From: Chthonomonadaceae bacterium
Lineage (GTDB): Bacteria > Armatimonadota > Fimbriimonadia > Fimbriimonadales > Fimbriimonadaceae
Assembly: GCA_015709495.1 (NCBI GenBank)
Contig: CP054189.1
Location: 1,364,001-1,428,000, forward strand
Direction: 5' to 3'
DNA length: 64,000 nt
The position numbers were made by a program, and so were the translations under genes. Of the stretch, positions 62,018 to 64,000 are shown in pieces. The notes under the pieces are model-generated. The model did no database searches. It was not told the DNA's origin and saw only the letters and a program-made list of their open reading frames with translations. The stretch's first letter is position 1. The number at the start of each line of letters is the position of its first letter.

Positions 62018-62999
62018 CGACTCCAACCGGTACTTCGCCTCCCGGCAGGCCCCATTGAGCCACCACATCGGCGCAGAGCAATAGGGACATCCCGATCAGA
62101 GCTGATCCGGCCAGCGAGCGCCGCCAGTCCACGCCCACCACGCGCCGGGCGATGTGCGGAGCGACCAGCCCCAAGAAACCGATGATCCCAACGGAGCCCA
62201 CGCAAACCGCCGTCATCGCCGTGCCCGTGACCAACACGGTCGGTTTGAGCTTGCGGGTATCGACGCCGAGGCGCTGGGCCGTGTGTTCGCCGAGAGAAAG
62301 CGCGTTCAGCCTCTTCGATTGAAGGAGCAAGAGCGCGCCTCCAACCAGAAGCGCGACGGCCATGGCGTAGATCTTCGGCCAATACATCGGAGTCGCCGAT
62401 CCGAGCAGCCACCGGAGCACCTGATTGGCGTCGAGCCCACCCGCCATCAACAGCAGCGCGAGCACCGCCGATAGCATCGCGCCGACCACCACCCCTGAGA
62501 GGAGGAGCGTCTGCACGTCCACCGCTCCTTTGCGGGTCGCGAGGGAAAACACCAGGCCGAGCGAGAGCATCCCGCAGACGAATGAGGCCGCCAACAGCCC
62601 CAAGCCCGCCGCCATGCCCGCAAAGCCCAAAAGGATCGCAAGCGCGCCGCCCACCGCCGACCCCGATGACACCCCCACGATGAACGGGTCAGCAAGAGGG
62701 TTGCGGAAGAGCGATTGAAACGCCGAGCCCACCACCCCCAACAAGCCTCCTGCCAACAAACACCCGAGCGCGCGCGGCAGTCGGATGAGCCAGATGATGT
62801 CGTTGCCGATCGTGGTGTCGGGTGCGCGGCCCCGAAATAACTCCGAAACCACCTCCCACGGCGTCAGGCGAAGTCCGAGTCCTCCCGAGGAACTGCCGAG
62901 GCCCAGGTGCAATACGAAAGCGACGCCTACGAGCGCAAGAAGCAACGCGAGCGTGCCGAAAAGGCTGGGGGATCGGTCCGTAGCTCGAAGCGCCACCAC
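61962..62999 (-). CDS. FecCD/BtuC-family ABC transporter permease
   Basis: A polytopic inner-membrane permease for iron-siderophore, heme or cobalamin import. Hallmarks are RLPRALGCLLAGGLLGVVGSAFQSL (split, about 92-116), RNPLADPFIVGVSSGSAVG (about 118-136) and the late FLGLVAPHIARRVVGVDWRR block (about 273-292) that docks the ATPase. About ten membrane segments are present. The partner ATPase and binding protein are not in the window. The start is GTG 62999, with TATAAT seven bases upstream. Confidence 0.92.
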   Translation of the reverse strand: MVALRATDRSPSLFGTLALLLALVGVAFVLHLGLGSSSGGLGLRLTPWEVVSELFRGRAPDTTIGNDIIWLIRLPRALGCLLAGGLLGVVGSAFQSLFRNPLADPFIVGVSSGSAVGGALAILLGFAGMAAGLGLLAASFVCGMLSLGLVFSLATRKGAVDVQTLLLSGVVVGAMLSAVLALLLMAGGLDANQVLRWLLGSATPMYWPKIYAMAVALLVGGALLLLQSKRLNALSLGEHTAQRLGVDTRKLKPTVLVTGTAMTAVCVGSVGIIGFLGLVAPHIARRVVGVDWRRSLAGSALIGMSLLLCADVVAQWGLPGGEVPVGVVTALLGAPFLLVLLRRES

Positions 63000-63006
63000 A
63001 GGGGGG

Positions 63007-63012
63007 ATTATA
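63007..63012 (-). promoter_or_regulatory. -10 box for leaderless permease gene
   Basis: TATAAT on the minus strand, seven bases, then the GTG of the permease. It faces away from the aminotransferase -10 box. Confidence 0.65.
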
Positions 63013-63020
63013 GCCCTCGG

Positions 63021-63026
63021 TATACT
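63021..63026 (+). promoter_or_regulatory. -10 box for leaderless aminotransferase gene
   Basis: TATACT, six bases, then GTG 63033. Together with the box at 63007-63012 it makes a divergent pair with only 33 bases between the two start codons. Confidence 0.65.
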
Positions 63027-63032
63027 CAGCGG

Positions 63033-64000
63033 GTGAAGTCGGTGAACCTATCGAGCCGAGCTTCCCAGATTGCGCCTTCACCGACTCTGGCGGTGGCTGC
63101 GCGGGCCCGCGAACTCAAAGCCCAAGGGATCGACGTGATCAGTCTGGCCGCTGGGGAACCGGATTTTGCCACGCCTGCCCCTGTCTGTGAGGCGGCGATC
63201 GCGGCGCTCAAGTCCGGGTACACGAAGTACACCCCAACCGCGGGCATCGGCGAACTCCGGGCGGCGATCGCGGAGAAGCTCCAACGCGACAACGGCGTGC
63301 CCTCGTCGCCGGGCCAAGTCGTGGTTTCGTGCGGGGCGAAACAAGCGGTCTTCGGCGCCCTGTTCTCGCTCCTCGACCCCGGGGACGAGGTGATCCTCTT
63401 TGCTCCCTACTGGCCGACGTACACCGAGCAGATTCGGCTTGCGGGCGGGATTCCGAGGGTGGTTCGGTGCTCCAGCGAAGCGGGGTTTCTGCCCGACCTC
63501 GACGTGGTATCCGAAGCGGTCAATGCCCGAACGAAAGCGATCCTGCTCAATTCGCCCTGCAACCCGACCGGCGCCGTCTTTCCTCGGCAGACCCTCGAAC
63601 GAATCGCGCTCCTTTCAGAGCAGCACGGCCTTTGGATCATCTCGGACGAGATCTATGAAAAGCTTTACTTCGGCGAGCGGCCGCTAAGCCCGGCGTCGTT
63701 GGGTGAGCAGGTCGCTGGGCGGACCGTCACCATCGGCGGGTGCAGCAAGTCGTATTCGATGACTGGATGGAGGATCGGATACTCTTCGAGCCCGCCCGCG
63801 GTCGCCCAAGCGATATGCGCTTTGCAGGATCAGGTGAACGGCAACGCGACGAGCTTCGCGCAGTACGGCGCGTTGGCGGCCCTCAACCTCCCGGAGGACG
63901 ATGTCGCCCTGATGCGCGAGGAGTTCCGCGTGAGGAGAGACTTCGCCCTCCTCGAAGTGGCCACGATCGACGGGATGTCGTGTCATCCTCCGAGCGGTGC
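63033..64000 (+). CDS. Class I pyridoxal-phosphate aminotransferase (aspartate aminotransferase-like), cut by window edge
   Basis: The first 322 residues are present. IDVISLAAGEPDFATP (about 34-49) and YTPTAGIGELRAAIAEK (about 66-82) are typical of the AspC/AspB Ib subgroup. NSPCNPTGAVF, IISDEIYEKLYF and SKSYSMTGWRIGY (Schiff-base Lys about 239) complete the PLP site. It probably transaminates aspartate or prephenate. The start is GTG 63033 and the gene continues beyond the window. Confidence 0.92.
   Translation, partial: MKSVNLSSRASQIAPSPTLAVAARARELKAQGIDVISLAAGEPDFATPAPVCEAAIAALKSGYTKYTPTAGIGELRAAIAEKLQRDNGVPSSPGQVVVSCGAKQAVFGALFSLLDPGDEVILFAPYWPTYTEQIRLAGGIPRVVRCSSEAGFLPDLDVVSEAVNARTKAILLNSPCNPTGAVFPRQTLERIALLSEQHGLWIISDEIYEKLYFGERPLSPASLGEQVAGRTVTIGGCSKSYSMTGWRIGYSSSPPAVAQAICALQDQVNGNATSFAQYGALAALNLPEDDVALMREEFRVRRDFALLEVATIDGMSCHPPSG

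Overview
The window is a GC-rich bacterial chromosome segment of about 60% G+C, judged by eye, with tightly packed genes, many 4-base start/stop overlaps and frequent GTG/TTG starts. The mixture points to Armatimonadota, most likely the Fimbriimonas group: Planctomycete-type DUF1501 and cytochrome/DUF1549-DUF1553 proteins, very large exported proteins inside a type IV pilus locus, a KdsD-type sugar phosphate isomerase, and leaderless -10 boxes. This assignment is an inference from gene content; no rRNA gene is present to confirm it.

Layout. 1-2.7 kb: the start of a secreted protein and an enlarged argS, both on the minus strand. 2.8-33.9 kb: one long plus-strand type IV pilus locus. Its order is pilB, pilT, pilC, pilD, then four prepilin-like genes resembling FimT/GspG, PilV, PilW and PilX, then two giant secreted proteins (1545 and 2193 residues), then pilM, pilN, pilO, a PilP-like lipoprotein, a short STN-domain protein with a glycine-rich tail, and the secretin pilQ. 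The order minor pilins then giant propeller-like protein matches the proteobacterial fimT-pilVWX-pilY1 module, although the giant proteins look different in sequence. 34.0-39.5 kb: a compact run of overlapping genes (aroK, aroB, a small membrane protein, a PASTA-domain pseudokinase, rpe, a second small membrane protein, ribD).

39.5-46.3 kb: a secreted heptapeptide-repeat protein with a strong terminator, pdxT, arginase, kdsD, an extended rpsR, and several uncharacterised genes. 46.6-48.7 kb: a small, lower-GC cluster joining a membrane thioredoxin-like CGGC protein, a prepilin-like protein, a small exported protein with eight mature cysteines, and a membrane protein. I consider this the best candidate for an undescribed system. 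48.9-56.1 kb: an M1 aminopeptidase and the DUF1501/DUF1549 pair, with two tRNA-Gly genes of different anticodon. 56.1-58.6 kb: non-coding accessory DNA with palindromic repeats and a 107-bp tandem repeat array split by an IS3-family element. 58.6-64 kb: a small unknown protein, a CelD/BcsL-type acetyltransferase, a glycosyltransferase, a TIGR03790-type lipoprotein, a FecCD-type permease, and the start of an aminotransferase.

Across the right half, at least seven genes (pdxT, arginase, kdsD, a DUF1579-like gene, the acetyltransferase, the permease and the aminotransferase) carry a TANNNT -10 hexamer ending 6-7 bases before the start codon. This implies widespread leaderless transcription.
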